64,000 nucleotides of DNA from Kribbella sp. NBC_01245. GTDB lineage: Bacteria; Actinomycetota; Actinomycetes; Propionibacteriales; Kribbellaceae. The position numbers and the translations under genes are program-made. The DNA is taken from positions 7,626,001 to 7,690,000 of the forward strand of contig NZ_CP108487.1 in the NCBI RefSeq assembly GCF_036226525.1, in the 5' to 3' direction. Below are positions 43,338 through 51,994 of the stretch, piece by piece; the stretch's first letter is position 1, and each line of letters starts with the position of its first letter. The notes below the pieces were generated by a model that worked only from the letters and a program-made list of their open reading frames with translations, had not been told where the DNA came from and ran no database searches.

Positions 43338-44328
43338 CACAGCCCGTCCGGCGTCGCAGGTGATAGGCGTACGTCGCGACGCCCAGCGCCAAACCCCACA
43401 CGGTCCACAGCACGCCCGGGCCGTTCACGCCCCACAGGCCCGGCTCGAACGGCAGACGCAGGTTCATCAGGCCGGCCGGCACCAGCGCCACGGCGACGAC
43501 CGCCGCCGGGATGATCGCCAGCCTCGGTGGCACCGGCCGCCCGGCCCGGAACCAGATCCACCGGGGATAGACCTCACCCCACCGCTGGACCAGGCCGTGC
43601 GTGAGCAAGCTGCCGCCGATGCTGGCGAGCGCCATCGCGAGGCCGATCTCGAGCATGCCCGGCGTGTCCACCATCATCTGGTGGAACTCGTCGGTGATCC
43701 CGAGCGGCCAGCCGAAGTACCAGGCCACGCGAGTCAGCTCGTACGGGATGGTCGACAGTACGGCGATCCCGACGGCCCATCGTCCCCAGCGCAAGGCCTT
43801 GGCCGGGTCGACCTGGTTCGAGCCACAGGTCAGGCACGCCCCGCGGGTCCTGCGCTGGTAGGCCAGGGTGGTGAAGGCCCAGAGCACGCCGCCGACGAAG
43901 ACGATCAGCAGGTTCAGCCGATGCCAGTACAGGATGTCGCCGAGTTCCTGCGGTCCAGGCACACCCGTGAAGGCGAACACCAGGATCGCCGGGGAGAACG
44001 CGACCATCGCGAGCAGGGTGTAATCCGGGATGAGCAGGGCCAACGTGACGGCCAGACTCCAGCCGAACACCTGCAAAGCGCGCCGGCCCCGGCCTTGGAA
44101 GGTCATCAGGAGGGCGGCGGCGCTGCCGAGTACGCCGAGCCCGAAGAGGAAGGGCCCGACAACGTGAACGGGGCTGCCTTCGAGCAGGGACAGCGTGGCG
44201 CGGTCCTCGTCGACCACGGCGAAGGGATAGCCCGGCGCGCCGAGTGCCCAAGCGAGGCCGGCGGCGCCGTACAAGAGGGACCACAGGGCGGTCAGGATGC
44301 CGGTGACGACCGGCCAGCGGGGGCTCAT
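43174..44328 (-). CDS. Multi-pass membrane protein, unknown function, with anomalous tail
   Basis: 384 residues with about eight to nine TM helices and a cytoplasmic loop containing CLTCGSN, perhaps a partial zinc site. I do not recognise the family. The first ~330 residues look like a real membrane protein. The last ~55 are Arg/Ser/Pro-rich, encoded opposite the conserved C-terminal coding of the prenyltransferase, which is implausible as selected sequence. In a neighbouring frame a stop occurs close to the prenyltransferase end, so a frameshift or lost stop is likely. ATG 44328 is used. Confidence 0.65.
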   Translation of the reverse strand: MSPRWPVVTGILTALWSLLYGAAGLAWALGAPGYPFAVVDEDRATLSLLEGSPVHVVGPFLFGLGVLGSAAALLMTFQGRGRRALQVFGWSLAVTLALLIPDYTLLAMVAFSPAILVFAFTGVPGPQELGDILYWHRLNLLIVFVGGVLWAFTTLAYQRRTRGACLTCGSNQVDPAKALRWGRWAVGIAVLSTIPYELTRVAWYFGWPLGITDEFHQMMVDTPGMLEIGLAMALASIGGSLLTHGLVQRWGEVYPRWIWFRAGRPVPPRLAIIPAAVVAVALVPAGLMNLRLPFEPGLWGVNGPGVLWTVWGLALGVATYAYHLRRRTGCATCRSGAHVGRSYELRGGNRRAGSPAIAPRRSRTRSARSARAGNRPAAAPPTYE

Positions 44329-44451
44329 GGCACCCAGTTTTCGGTCCGGCGAGGTGCTCCCGGATCACCCCGGCGACGGAGTTCGTTCACTCCTGGGGAT
44401 GAACGTTTACATGGCGTTAACCGGGTGGGCTGGCGTGTCGACCTGCGCGAC

Positions 44452-44485
44452 TTGAACGCCGGTTCTACATTCATAGTGACGGTCG
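44452..44485 (+). promoter_or_regulatory. Candidate promoter of the phoH leader
   Basis: TTGAAC is followed, after about 15-16 bases, by ATAGTG/TAGTGA. A start near 44485 would give a leader of about 225 bases before phoH. Confidence 0.4.
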
Positions 44486-44712
44486 GAGGGGAAGCCGGTC
44501 GTCCGGGAGGCCCGATCAGATGAGAAGAGTCGACCACCACCCGGTGGCCCCATGAGCGGCAGATCGGTCTGCCGGAGACCTCGTTCGTTCTCGCTGGTTT
44601 CTGCTGTTGCCCAGAGGGGGTCTGCACCAGATCCCCGGGCCCTGCCCCGGTCCATCACCTGACACTGGTGGGCCGGGCGTGGTGTGCGTCGCGGCCCGAG
44701 AGGACGAACGAC
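44486..44712 (+). ncRNA. Long structured leader upstream of phoH, candidate cis-regulatory RNA
   Basis: The interval has no good frame but several stems: GGCAGA-TCGG-TCTGCC (about 44566-44581), a GGGG/CCCC stem with TCTG/CAGA around CACC (about 44618-44638), and CCACC/GGTGG. It does not match the cobalamin, c-di-AMP or other riboswitch consensus I know. Whether it is one folded regulator is unproven. Confidence 0.35.
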
Positions 44713-46053
44713 ATGGCTGCCACCGCCAGGACGTCTAGCACCTCATCCACTTCCACCGGCTCCGGCCAGCGCACTTTTGTGCTGGACACCTCGGTCCTGC
44801 TGTCCGACCCGCACGCGTTACTGCGGTTCGACGAGCATGAGGTCGTGATCCCCGTGGTTGTGATCACTGAACTGGAGGGCAAACGGCATCACCCCGAACT
44901 CGGATACTTCGCCCGGACCGCCTTGCGGCTGATGGACGAACTCCGGATCCAGCACGGCCGCCTCGACGCGCCGCTGCCGATAGGGGAGAACGGTGGCACG
45001 ATCCGGGTGGAGCTCAACCACACCGACCCGGAAAGCCTGCCGGCCGGATTCCGGCTCGGCGACAACGACAGCCGCATCCTCGCGGTGGCCTGTAACTTCC
45101 AGGCCGAGGGGCGGCAGGTCACGCTGGTCTCCAAGGACCTCCCGATGCGGGTCAAGGCCTCTGCCTGCGGCCTGTACGCCGAGGAGTACCGGGCGGAACT
45201 CGCCCTGGAGTCCGGCTGGACCGGAATGAGTGAGCTGGAAGTCCCGACTGCCGATGTGGACTCGCTCTACGAGGACGGTGTGCTGGACATTCCCGAGGGC
45301 CGCGACTACCCGACCCACACGGGTCTGGTGCTGCTGTCGGAGCGGGGCAGTGCGCTCGGCCGGGTGATGCCGGACAAGCGCATCCGCCTGGTTCGCGGTG
45401 ATCGGGAGGCCTTCGGTATCCGGGGTCGTTCCGCCGAGCAGCGGGTGGCACTGGATCTGCTGCTGGATCCGGATGTCGGCATCATCTCGCTGGGCGGCCG
45501 GGCCGGTACCGGTAAGTCGGCGCTGGCGTTGTGTGCGGGCCTGGAGGCGGTGATGGAGCGACGGCAGCACAAGAAGGTGGTCGTGTTCCGGCCGCTGTTC
45601 GCCGTCGGTGGTCAGGAACTGGGCTATCTCCCCGGCTCGGAGTCGGAGAAGATGCAGCCGTGGGCCCAGGCCGTCTACGACACGCTCGGCGCGCTGACCA
45701 GCAGTGATGTGATCGACGAGGTGATGGATCGCGGCATGCTCGAGGTGATGCCGCTGACGCACATCCGCGGCCGCTCGCTACACGACGCGTTCGTGATCGT
45801 GGATGAGGCGCAGTCGCTGGAACGCAATGTGCTGCTGACCGTGCTGTCCCGGGTCGGCGCCAACTCGCGGGTGGTGCTCACCCACGACGTGGCGCAGCGC
45901 GACAACCTGCGGGTCGGACGGCATGACGGCGTGGTCGCGGTGGTGGAGAAGCTCAAGGGCCATCCGCTGTTCGCCCACGTCACGCTGACCCGGTCGGAGC
46001 GTTCGCCGATCGCCGCCCTGGTGACCGAAATGCTGGAAGACGTACAGCTGTAG
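44713..46053 (+). CDS. phoH2: PIN-PhoH protein (PhoH2-type RNase/helicase)
   Basis: 446 residues. The N-terminal PIN domain has LDTSVLLSDPHALLRF, VVITELEGKR and NDSRILAVA (acidic metal-site residues). The C-terminal PhoH ATPase has Walker A GGRAGTGKSA (about 262-271) and FVIVDEAQSLE. Such fusions are ATP-dependent RNA helicase/RNases, known as toxin-antitoxin-related in mycobacteria. ATG 44713 is preceded by a GAGAGGA ribosome site. A long structured leader lies upstream. It matches Rv1095 in the conserved backbone. Confidence 0.92.
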   Translation: MAATARTSSTSSTSTGSGQRTFVLDTSVLLSDPHALLRFDEHEVVIPVVVITELEGKRHHPELGYFARTALRLMDELRIQHGRLDAPLPIGENGGTIRVELNHTDPESLPAGFRLGDNDSRILAVACNFQAEGRQVTLVSKDLPMRVKASACGLYAEEYRAELALESGWTGMSELEVPTADVDSLYEDGVLDIPEGRDYPTHTGLVLLSERGSALGRVMPDKRIRLVRGDREAFGIRGRSAEQRVALDLLLDPDVGIISLGGRAGTGKSALALCAGLEAVMERRQHKKVVVFRPLFAVGGQELGYLPGSESEKMQPWAQAVYDTLGALTSSDVIDEVMDRGMLEVMPLTHIRGRSLHDAFVIVDEAQSLERNVLLTVLSRVGANSRVVLTHDVAQRDNLRVGRHDGVVAVVEKLKGHPLFAHVTLTRSERSPIAALVTEMLEDVQL

Positions 46054-46074
46054 AACCAATTGACGACTGGTTCG

Positions 46075-46102
46075 AAGGCCCCGCCGAAGTTGGCGGGGCC
46101 TT
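46075..46102. terminator. phoH terminator hairpin
   Basis: AAGGCCCCGCC (46075-46085) pairs perfectly with 46092-46102 over a six-base loop and is followed by TT. Confidence 0.8.
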
Positions 46103-46186
46103 TACCATGCCCGCCTTGTGATCACGCTAGGTTTACGCCAGAGTATGTTCTCGTTGCATCCGTCGGGGTCGTTTTCGGAAGGACAG

Positions 46187-46876
46187 ATGAAGGCGAAGCG
46201 TTCCCTCGCGATGGCCGCAATCGGCAGCATCGCCGCAGTATCTGTTGTGGCCGGCGTCGACATGTTCCGCACTGACGACGGTGTCACCGCCTCCGATCCG
46301 GTCTCGGGTCGTGCCCAGATGGCGGTGAACAGCCAGCGCGCCAAGGACAAGACCAGCCGGACGCCGCTGACCCCCGAAGAGCAGGCGGCCGAGGTGACCC
46401 GGCTGCGCAACCAGATCACGGCGATCGAGGCGGCCAAGCGCCGCAGCCAGGACCTGGCCACCATTCGCGGCAAGGCCCGTCGCGCCGCCGTCAAGCGCTA
46501 CGCCGCCCTCTCGAACGCGCAGGACGACTCCCGCCGCGAGCGCGCCAGCCGCGACGCCGAGCGCAGGAAGTACGAGGGCACTCCGAAGGAGGTCGCCCGC
46601 AACCTGCTCGCCGATCACGGCTGGGCGCTGTCGCAGTTCCGCTGCCTCGACAAGTTGTGGACCCGCGAGTCCCGCTGGCGCGTCGACGCCGACAACCCGA
46701 CCTCCAGCGCGTACGGCATCCCGCAGGCGCTGCCGGGCCGCCGCATGGCCGAGTACGGCAGCGACTGGCGAACGAACCCCATCACCCAGATCAAGTGGGG
46801 CCTCGACTACATCCAGGACGCCCACGGCAGCCCCTGCGAGGCTTGGGCCCACTCCGAGCGCAAGGGCTGGTACTAA
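46187..46876 (+). CDS. Secreted lytic-transglycosylase-like protein
   Basis: 229 residues: N-terminal signal or anchor helix (about 8-28), an Arg/Lys/Gln-rich coiled-coil region (about 55-135) and a C-terminal SLT-like domain. That domain has LWTRESRWRVDADNPTSSAY, GIPQALPG and the end CEAWAHSERKGWY, with the catalytic Glu in TRESRW. It should cleave or bind peptidoglycan at the cell surface. ATG 46187 follows GGAAGGACAG. Its stop overlaps the convergent DUF402 gene by four bases. Confidence 0.85.
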   Translation: MKAKRSLAMAAIGSIAAVSVVAGVDMFRTDDGVTASDPVSGRAQMAVNSQRAKDKTSRTPLTPEEQAAEVTRLRNQITAIEAAKRRSQDLATIRGKARRAAVKRYAALSNAQDDSRRERASRDAERRKYEGTPKEVARNLLADHGWALSQFRCLDKLWTRESRWRVDADNPTSSAYGIPQALPGRRMAEYGSDWRTNPITQIKWGLDYIQDAHGSPCEAWAHSERKGWY

Positions 46877-47529
46877 CTCACCAGTTCCTCGGCTATGTAG
46901 GAGACCTCATAGCCGGTCGGAGCCGTCGGGATGCGCCAGGACGGATCCGGGCGCCAGGCGAGCCATTCGCCGTCGAAGGGTGCGCGCCAGCGGGCGATCT
47001 CGGCTTCCGCCTGCTCGGCCCAGGACTCGACCCGCGCGACGGCCTCAGCGTCGTACGTGCCGAGCTTGAGGGCGGCGGCCAGCTCGTCGGTGTCCTTGCG
47101 GGTGATCCGGTGGTCGGGGGTGACGACCAGATCGAGTACGGCGTCCTCGGTGGTGAGCGTATTGCCCGAACGCTCGTGCGGGTGTTCGAGATTGACGTAC
47201 CAGTTCGCGAACGAGCCGTCCTCGTCCCAGAAATGCCAGATCGACCACGGCACACCCGTCGGGGCGTACTTGAGAATGCCCGCTCCGCGCCAGACGTCGA
47301 GTTTGGCCACGCGTTGTGAGCCGAAGGCCGGATCGCTGTCCCAGTCGCGGATGTCCCGGCCGTCCGGCAGCACTGGACGCAGTATCGGCGTACCGGGTGC
47401 CAACCAGGCCGCGAGGCCGTCGGCATCGTCGCGGACGACCGTCATCGGGCGCACGTACTGCACGCCGTGTTTGCGGCCGTGGCCATGGTAGATCCAGTTG
47501 ATCGTCGAGCCGGGCTCCCAATAGCTCAT
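46873..47529 (-). CDS. DUF402 (FomD-like) protein
   Basis: 218 residues. The DUF402 domain includes GAGILKYAPTGVPWSIWHFWD, WYVNLEHPHERS and TEDAVLDLVVTPD, where Asp and His residues form a metal site; family members hydrolyse nucleoside diphosphates or activated phosphonates. The start ATG 47529 overlaps the fumC stop by four bases (ATGA), so it is co-transcribed with fumC. A link to the TCA cycle is not evident. Confidence 0.82.
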   Translation of the reverse strand: MSYWEPGSTINWIYHGHGRKHGVQYVRPMTVVRDDADGLAAWLAPGTPILRPVLPDGRDIRDWDSDPAFGSQRVAKLDVWRGAGILKYAPTGVPWSIWHFWDEDGSFANWYVNLEHPHERSGNTLTTEDAVLDLVVTPDHRITRKDTDELAAALKLGTYDAEAVARVESWAEQAEAEIARWRAPFDGEWLAWRPDPSWRIPTAPTGYEVSYIAEELVS

Positions 47530-48917
47530 GGGCGAGTCATGGAGAGTACGTCGAGCGCAGCGTCGAGTTGTTCCTCGGTGAGATCGCCGTTGGCGACGTG
47601 GCCGTTCTCGATCACGACCTCGCGAATGGTCTTGCCCTGCTTGAGCGCGGACTTCGCGACGGCGGCGGCGTTCTCGTAGCCGATGTACTTGTTCAGCGGG
47701 GTGACGATCGACGGGGACGACTCGGCGAGGGCGCGCGCGTGCTCGACGTTCGCGGTGATGCCGTCGACACAGCGGTCGGCCAGCAGACGGGAGGTGTTGC
47801 TGAGCAGCTGGATCGACTCGAGCAGGTTGCGCGCGATGACCGGCAGCATCACGTTGAGCTCGAAGTTGCCGCCGGCACCCGCGACGGTGATGGTGGTGTC
47901 GTTGCCGATCACCTGGGCCGCGACCATCAGCGTGGCCTCGCAAATCACCGGGTTGACCTTGCCCGGCATGATGCTCGACCCGGGTTGCAGATCGGGCAGC
48001 GCGATCTCGCCGAGGCCGGCGCGCGGGCCTGAACCCATCCAGCGCAGGTCGTTGCAGATCTTGGTGAGGCTGACCGCGACCGTCTTGAGCTGACCCGACA
48101 GCTCGACCAATCCGTCCCGCGCGCCCTGCGCCTCGAAGTGGTCCGCGGCCTCGGTGAGCTCCAGGCCGGTGCGGCTGTTCAGCTCGGTGATGACCTTGGC
48201 GGCGAATCCCGGTGGCGTGTTGATCCCGGTCCCGACGGCCGTGCCGCCGAGGGGCAGCTCCGAGACACGGGGGAGGGTGGCGGTGACTCGGTCGAGGCCG
48301 CGCCGGATCTGGGCCGCGTAGCCGGCGAACTCCTGGCCGAGGGTGACGGGCGTGGCGTCCATCAGGTGGGTGCGGCCCGACTTCACCACCTCGGCGAACT
48401 CGGTGGCCTTGCGCTCGAGCGACTCCGCGAGATGGGTCAAGGCCGGCAGCAGGTCCTGCGTGACGCCCGCGGTAGCCGCGACGTGGATGGCCGAGGGGAA
48501 GGTGTCGTTGCTGGACTGGCTGGCGTTGACGTGATCGTTCGGGTGGACCTCGGTGCCTGCGCGGGTGGCGATGGTGGCGAGGACCTCGTTGACGTTCATG
48601 TTCGTCGACGTACCGGAACCCGTCTGGAAGACGTCGATGGGGAACTCCGCGTCGAACTCGCCCTTGCTGACCCGATCCGCGGCGGCGACGATCGCGTCCG
48701 CCTTGGCCCTGTCGATCACGTCGAGCTCGGCGTTCACCAGCGCCGCCGAGGCCTTGATCTGGGCCAGCGCGTGGATCAGGGCCGGGCTGAGCGGCTGACC
48801 CGAGATCGGGAAGTTCTCCACCGCACGCTGGGTCTGGGCCCGCCACAAGGCGTCCCGCGGCACCTTGACCTCGCCCATCGTGTCGTGTTCGATCCGGAAC
48901 TCTTCGCTGTCGGCCAT
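47526..48917 (-). CDS. fumC: Fumarate hydratase, class II
   Basis: 463 residues. It interconverts fumarate and malate in the TCA cycle. The superfamily signature GSSIMPGKVNP is present, with SGRTHLMDATPVTLGQEF and NVNEVLA, and length is standard for FumC. ATG 48917 is six bases after TACGCT (minus strand), the leaderless spacing. It is coupled to DUF402 downstream. In the backbone it corresponds to Rv1098c, but here glpX lies 12 kb further on. A second, unrelated class I fumarase occurs at 56215. Confidence 0.95.
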   Translation of the reverse strand: MADSEEFRIEHDTMGEVKVPRDALWRAQTQRAVENFPISGQPLSPALIHALAQIKASAALVNAELDVIDRAKADAIVAAADRVSKGEFDAEFPIDVFQTGSGTSTNMNVNEVLATIATRAGTEVHPNDHVNASQSSNDTFPSAIHVAATAGVTQDLLPALTHLAESLERKATEFAEVVKSGRTHLMDATPVTLGQEFAGYAAQIRRGLDRVTATLPRVSELPLGGTAVGTGINTPPGFAAKVITELNSRTGLELTEAADHFEAQGARDGLVELSGQLKTVAVSLTKICNDLRWMGSGPRAGLGEIALPDLQPGSSIMPGKVNPVICEATLMVAAQVIGNDTTITVAGAGGNFELNVMLPVIARNLLESIQLLSNTSRLLADRCVDGITANVEHARALAESSPSIVTPLNKYIGYENAAAVAKSALKQGKTIREVVIENGHVANGDLTEEQLDAALDVLSMTRP

Positions 48918-48923
48918 ATCTGC

Positions 48924-48929
48924 AGCGTA
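48924..48929 (-). promoter_or_regulatory. Candidate leaderless -10 box TACGCT before fumC
   Basis: On the minus strand TACGCT precedes ATG 48917 by six bases. Confidence 0.45.
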
Positions 48930-48995
48930 CGTCGACTCGCATTGTCGGAGGGCCCTGATACAACCGTTGTGAGCAACAAGACGCGAGGAGATTCG

Positions 48996-49376
48996 ATGCA
49001 GTTCACCCAGGCTTTCGAGATCAGCAAGTGGGACCAGTCGACGTATGACGAGAGCGACGACGTGGTCCTCGGGCGGGCCATCGTCGGCAAGATCTTCAGT
49101 GGCACGCTGGAGGGCACCAGCTCGGCCGAACTGCTCATGGTCAGTACGCCGGCAGGTCCCGCGGCGTACACCGCGGTAGAGCGCTTCGAGGGCTCCCTCG
49201 ACGGCCGGTCCGGCTCGTTCGTGATGCTGCACGGCGCCACGGCCGAGCAGACCACGTCACCGGGCCAGGTCCTGGCGAACACCGGCACGGGCGAGCTGGC
49301 CGGAATGACCGGCACGGTGACCTACGAGCACGACGAGGAGGGGCCGCGGATCACGCTGGATTACGAGCTGCCCTGA
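48996..49376 (+). CDS. DUF3224 protein
   Basis: 126 residues with the allene-oxide-cyclase-like barrel pattern of DUF3224 (RAIVGKIFSGTLEGTSSAEL, AAYTAVERFEGSLDGRSGSF, TGTGELAGMTGTVTY). Function unknown in this family. ATG 48996 has GAGGAG six bases before it; GTG 48969 in the same frame could also start translation. It overlaps the convergent methyltransferase-like gene by 16 bases. Confidence 0.82.
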   Translation: MQFTQAFEISKWDQSTYDESDDVVLGRAIVGKIFSGTLEGTSSAELLMVSTPAGPAAYTAVERFEGSLDGRSGSFVMLHGATAEQTTSPGQVLANTGTGELAGMTGTVTYEHDEEGPRITLDYELP

Positions 49377-50011
49377 TAGACGTAGTAGGTCTCGTCCCGG
49401 CCCTGCAGTTCGACCGGGACGGGTCTCACCCTGCTCTCGTCGTACGTCGTTGCCATCGCCCGCGCGAGGTGGTCCGAGTGGGATGACGACCAGACGGTGA
49501 GTACGCCGCTGCTTGGCTTTAGCGCGCTCCGGCAGGTGGCGAGGAATTCGCTTTCGTAGATGGCCGAATTCCCTTCGTACACAAGGAAATCGGGTCCGTT
49601 GTCGACGTCGAGCAGGATGCCGTCGAGGCTCTGCCCAGGTTGTTGGCCGACGATGTCCCGCACGTCACCTGGTTGGACCTCGACGCGCTCGTCGTCCAGG
49701 ACGGAGGGGATCAAGCCGTCGCGCATCCACTGCACCAGGTCCGGCTCGATCTCGGCGACGATGATCCGTTGAACGCGCGGGTCTTTCAGCAGTGCCCGCA
49801 CGGTGTAGCCGAGGCCGAGACCACCTACGAGAACGGTCAGACCCGTCGCCGTGTACGCCTCGAGGGCAGCCGTGGCGAGTAGTTCCTCGCTGCGCGTCTC
49901 CCGGTCGTCCATCACGAAGACGCCGTTGACCCGCAGTTCCAGCGCGCCATCGGAGCGCCGCCCGAGCCAGATCTCTCCTCGGTCCGACGTGGACCGTGCG
50001 ATCTCCACCAT
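49361..50011 (-). CDS. Spermidine-synthase-like SAM-fold protein
   Basis: 216 residues with a Rossmann methyltransferase core: VLVGGLGLGYTVRALL (SAM-binding loop), IVAEIEPDLVQW (acidic strand-2 end) and DGILLDVDNGPDFLVY. It lacks the N-terminal strand of full polyamine synthases, so it may be a methyltransferase or polyamine-synthase-like enzyme of unknown substrate. The C-terminus overlaps DUF3224. It starts at ATG 50011 five bases before the nagA stop. Confidence 0.75.
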   Translation of the reverse strand: MVEIARSTSDRGEIWLGRRSDGALELRVNGVFVMDDRETRSEELLATAALEAYTATGLTVLVGGLGLGYTVRALLKDPRVQRIIVAEIEPDLVQWMRDGLIPSVLDDERVEVQPGDVRDIVGQQPGQSLDGILLDVDNGPDFLVYEGNSAIYESEFLATCRSALKPSSGVLTVWSSSHSDHLARAMATTYDESRVRPVPVELQGRDETYYVYQGSS

Positions 50012-50015
50012 CCGG

Positions 50016-51155
50016 TCATTCTTGCGGACGTGCCACCCGCACCGACTCGATGGTCAGCCTCGTATCGCCCGGCGCCCAGGCGAACCGCACCAGGTCCGCG
50101 GCAGCGCCGACCTCCAGCTTTCCCCGGCCACCAACGAAGCGGCCGGGATTCACCGTCGCGAGGCGGAGTGCGTCGCCAAGGCTCAACCGGGCGGCGCGGA
50201 TGGCCTGAGCGACGCCGTCGGCCAGACCGCGTGCGGCTCCTGCCAGGTACGGCGTACCGGTGCGGGCGAGTCGGCCGTCCGGAGTCAGATCGACGCTGCC
50301 GCCGACTGGTACGTCGTACCGGCCGGGCGGCATCCCCGCCAGCGACACCGCGTCGGAAACCAGCAGCGAACGGTCCAGACCTTTCGCCCGGATCATCGCG
50401 GTCAACGTGTCATCCGGCAGATGGTGACCGTCGGCAATGAACCCGGCGGTCAACCGGTCATCGGCCAACTGGGTCCACAGGTAGTTCGGATGCCTGGGCA
50501 GCACGGCGTGCGCGCCGTTGCCGAGGTGGGTGCACAACCGCGCACCCGCGTCGACCACGGCGGTGAGCTCGGCCGGCGCGGCATGCGTATGCCCGATCGC
50601 CACGTGCACGCCACGATCGGCCAGCCAGGCGGTGTAGGCGGGAGCCTCTGCGTAGTGCGGCGACAGCGTCACCATGCCGATCAGGTCATCGCAGGCTGCC
50701 TGCCAAGCCTTGAACTCGCGCTCCGAAGGCGGGCGGATGTGCTCAGGATCGTGTACGCCGCGCGGTCCTTCCGCTGGGGAGATGTGCGGGCCTTCGAGAT
50801 GGACGTACGGAATGGCATGCCGGACCGCCGGGTCGAACCGTCGAGCCGCGGCGAGCTGGGCCAGGGCGTGCGCGATGCGATCGTGGGCGGCGGTGATGAT
50901 CGTCGGCACGAAGGTGGTCACGCCGTGGGCCCGCAAGGCGTGCGTCAGGTCGATGACCGTGCGTGGGCTGACGTCGTCGGCGTTGAGGTCGTGCCCGCCG
51001 AAGCCGTTGACCTGCAGGTCGATCAGGCCGGGCGTCAGCCAGCAGGGATCTTCCGTTGCGGTGGCCGGGTCGATGGCGACGATGCGGCCGCCATCGATCG
51101 TGACCGTGATGGTTCGGCCGGTGCCCGGATCGCGGCCGGTGACGGTACTGCTCAT
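50016..51155 (-). CDS. nagA: N-acetylglucosamine-6-phosphate deacetylase
   Basis: 379-residue amidohydrolase. It removes acetate from GlcNAc-6-P to give GlcN-6-P. Metal and active-site motifs: VHLEGPHISPAEGPRG (Glu ligand), AIGHTHA and THLGNG (His ligands), and LVSDAVSLAG (catalytic Asp). The usual THLFNAM is THLGNGAH here, a variant form. The ATG overlaps the nagB stop by four bases, so nagB-nagA is one operon controlled by the palindrome at 51927. Confidence 0.9.
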   Translation of the reverse strand: MSSTVTGRDPGTGRTITVTIDGGRIVAIDPATATEDPCWLTPGLIDLQVNGFGGHDLNADDVSPRTVIDLTHALRAHGVTTFVPTIITAAHDRIAHALAQLAAARRFDPAVRHAIPYVHLEGPHISPAEGPRGVHDPEHIRPPSEREFKAWQAACDDLIGMVTLSPHYAEAPAYTAWLADRGVHVAIGHTHAAPAELTAVVDAGARLCTHLGNGAHAVLPRHPNYLWTQLADDRLTAGFIADGHHLPDDTLTAMIRAKGLDRSLLVSDAVSLAGMPPGRYDVPVGGSVDLTPDGRLARTGTPYLAGAARGLADGVAQAIRAARLSLGDALRLATVNPGRFVGGRGKLEVGAAADLVRFAWAPGDTRLTIESVRVARPQE

Positions 51156-51910
51156 GTGTCCTCCAGGCCGGCGGCCGATTCCTGGTCCAGGAAGAGTCTG
51201 CAGGATGGGTGCGTCCGCAGCGCGGTCGCCGGGCAGGCGGCGCTGATCGGATCGGTCAGGGCCCGGCGTACGCTCTCGCGCTTGCGGGCTCCGGGCGCCA
51301 CGCAGAACAGCTGCTCCGCCGCCATCAGCCGCGGCACGGTGAGCGTGATCGCCCGCGTCGGTACCTCGGCCAGAGTGGCGAAACAACCGTCGTTCACCTG
51401 CTGTCGACGGCAGGCGTCGTCCAACTCGACCACCTTGACTTCCTGCGGGTCATTGAGATCCGCGACCGGTGGATCGTTGAAGGCCAGGTGGCCGTTGTCG
51501 CCGATACCCAGGCAGACGAGGTCGATCGGCGCGGTGGCCAGCTCGGCGGCGTACCTGCGGGCCGCTCGCCAAGGGTCCTCGCCGGGCTCGATGAGGTGAA
51601 CCGCGCCGAACGGCAATTGGTCGAAGAGGGTCGCGCGGAGCCAGTTGCCGAAGCGTTGCGGCGAGTCCTCGGGCACGTCGAGGTACTCGTCCATGTGGAA
51701 GGCGGTGATCCGGCTCCAGTCCACTCCGGGTGTTGCCGCGAGCGCGGTCAGCGTCTCCAGTTGACTCGGCGCGGCCGCGAACACCATGCGCAGTTGGGAT
51801 TGCAGCGCGAGGCGGGTCTGGATGGCGGTCGCGATGGCACCGGCGGCGGCGCGGCCCATCGCGCCACGATCGGCCTCGACCTGGACCCGCAACGGCAGCG
51901 TCGTCGTCAT
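51152..51910 (-). CDS. nagB: Glucosamine-6-phosphate deaminase
   Basis: 252 residues of the NagB/6-phosphogluconolactonase fold. It converts GlcN-6-P to fructose-6-P and ammonia. Active-site motifs: AFHMDEYLDVPEDSPQRFGN and CLGIGDNGHLAFNDPP (Asp and His of the ring-opening step). ATG 51910 is used because GGAGG lies nine bases before it; ATG 51919 is too close. It is first gene of the nagBA operon. A perfect LacI-type palindrome lies 17 bases upstream. Confidence 0.9.
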   Translation of the reverse strand: MTTTLPLRVQVEADRGAMGRAAAGAIATAIQTRLALQSQLRMVFAAAPSQLETLTALAATPGVDWSRITAFHMDEYLDVPEDSPQRFGNWLRATLFDQLPFGAVHLIEPGEDPWRAARRYAAELATAPIDLVCLGIGDNGHLAFNDPPVADLNDPQEVKVVELDDACRRQQVNDGCFATLAEVPTRAITLTVPRLMAAEQLFCVAPGARKRESVRRALTDPISAACPATALRTHPSCRLFLDQESAAGLEDT

Positions 51911-51926
51911 AGCGGCCATCCTCCGA

Positions 51927-51940
51927 TGCAACCGGTTGCA
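51927..51940. promoter_or_regulatory. LacI-type operator before nagBA
   Basis: TGCAACCGGTTGCA is a perfect palindrome with the central CG typical of LacI/GalR operators. It is identical to the site at 53116-53129. Confidence 0.75.
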
Positions 51941-51982
51941 CGTCAATCGGATGAATTCCTTTTAGTGCCCTGCGCCGGGCAC

Positions 51983-51988
51983 TAGGCT
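51983..51988 (+). promoter_or_regulatory. Candidate leaderless -10 box TAGGCT before lacI-type gene
   Basis: TAGGCT, six bases, then ATG 51995. Confidence 0.5.
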
Positions 51989-51994
51989 GCGGGC

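Noticed and set aside
44486..44560. Cobalamin-riboswitch-like GGGAAGCCGGT in the phoH leader
   Set aside because: The rest of the B12-box and core is missing and phoH has no link to B12; the match is limited to a few bases.
46060..46186. c-di-AMP riboswitch before the lytic-transglycosylase gene
   Set aside because: Such genes often carry one in actinobacteria, but the gap is short, holds the phoH terminator and lacks the GCCGAA-type core.
47530..48963. Upstream extension of the DUF402 frame to 696 codons
   Set aside because: The extension is an Arg-rich shadow of fumC; MSYWEPG at 47529 is the natural start and overlaps the fumC stop.
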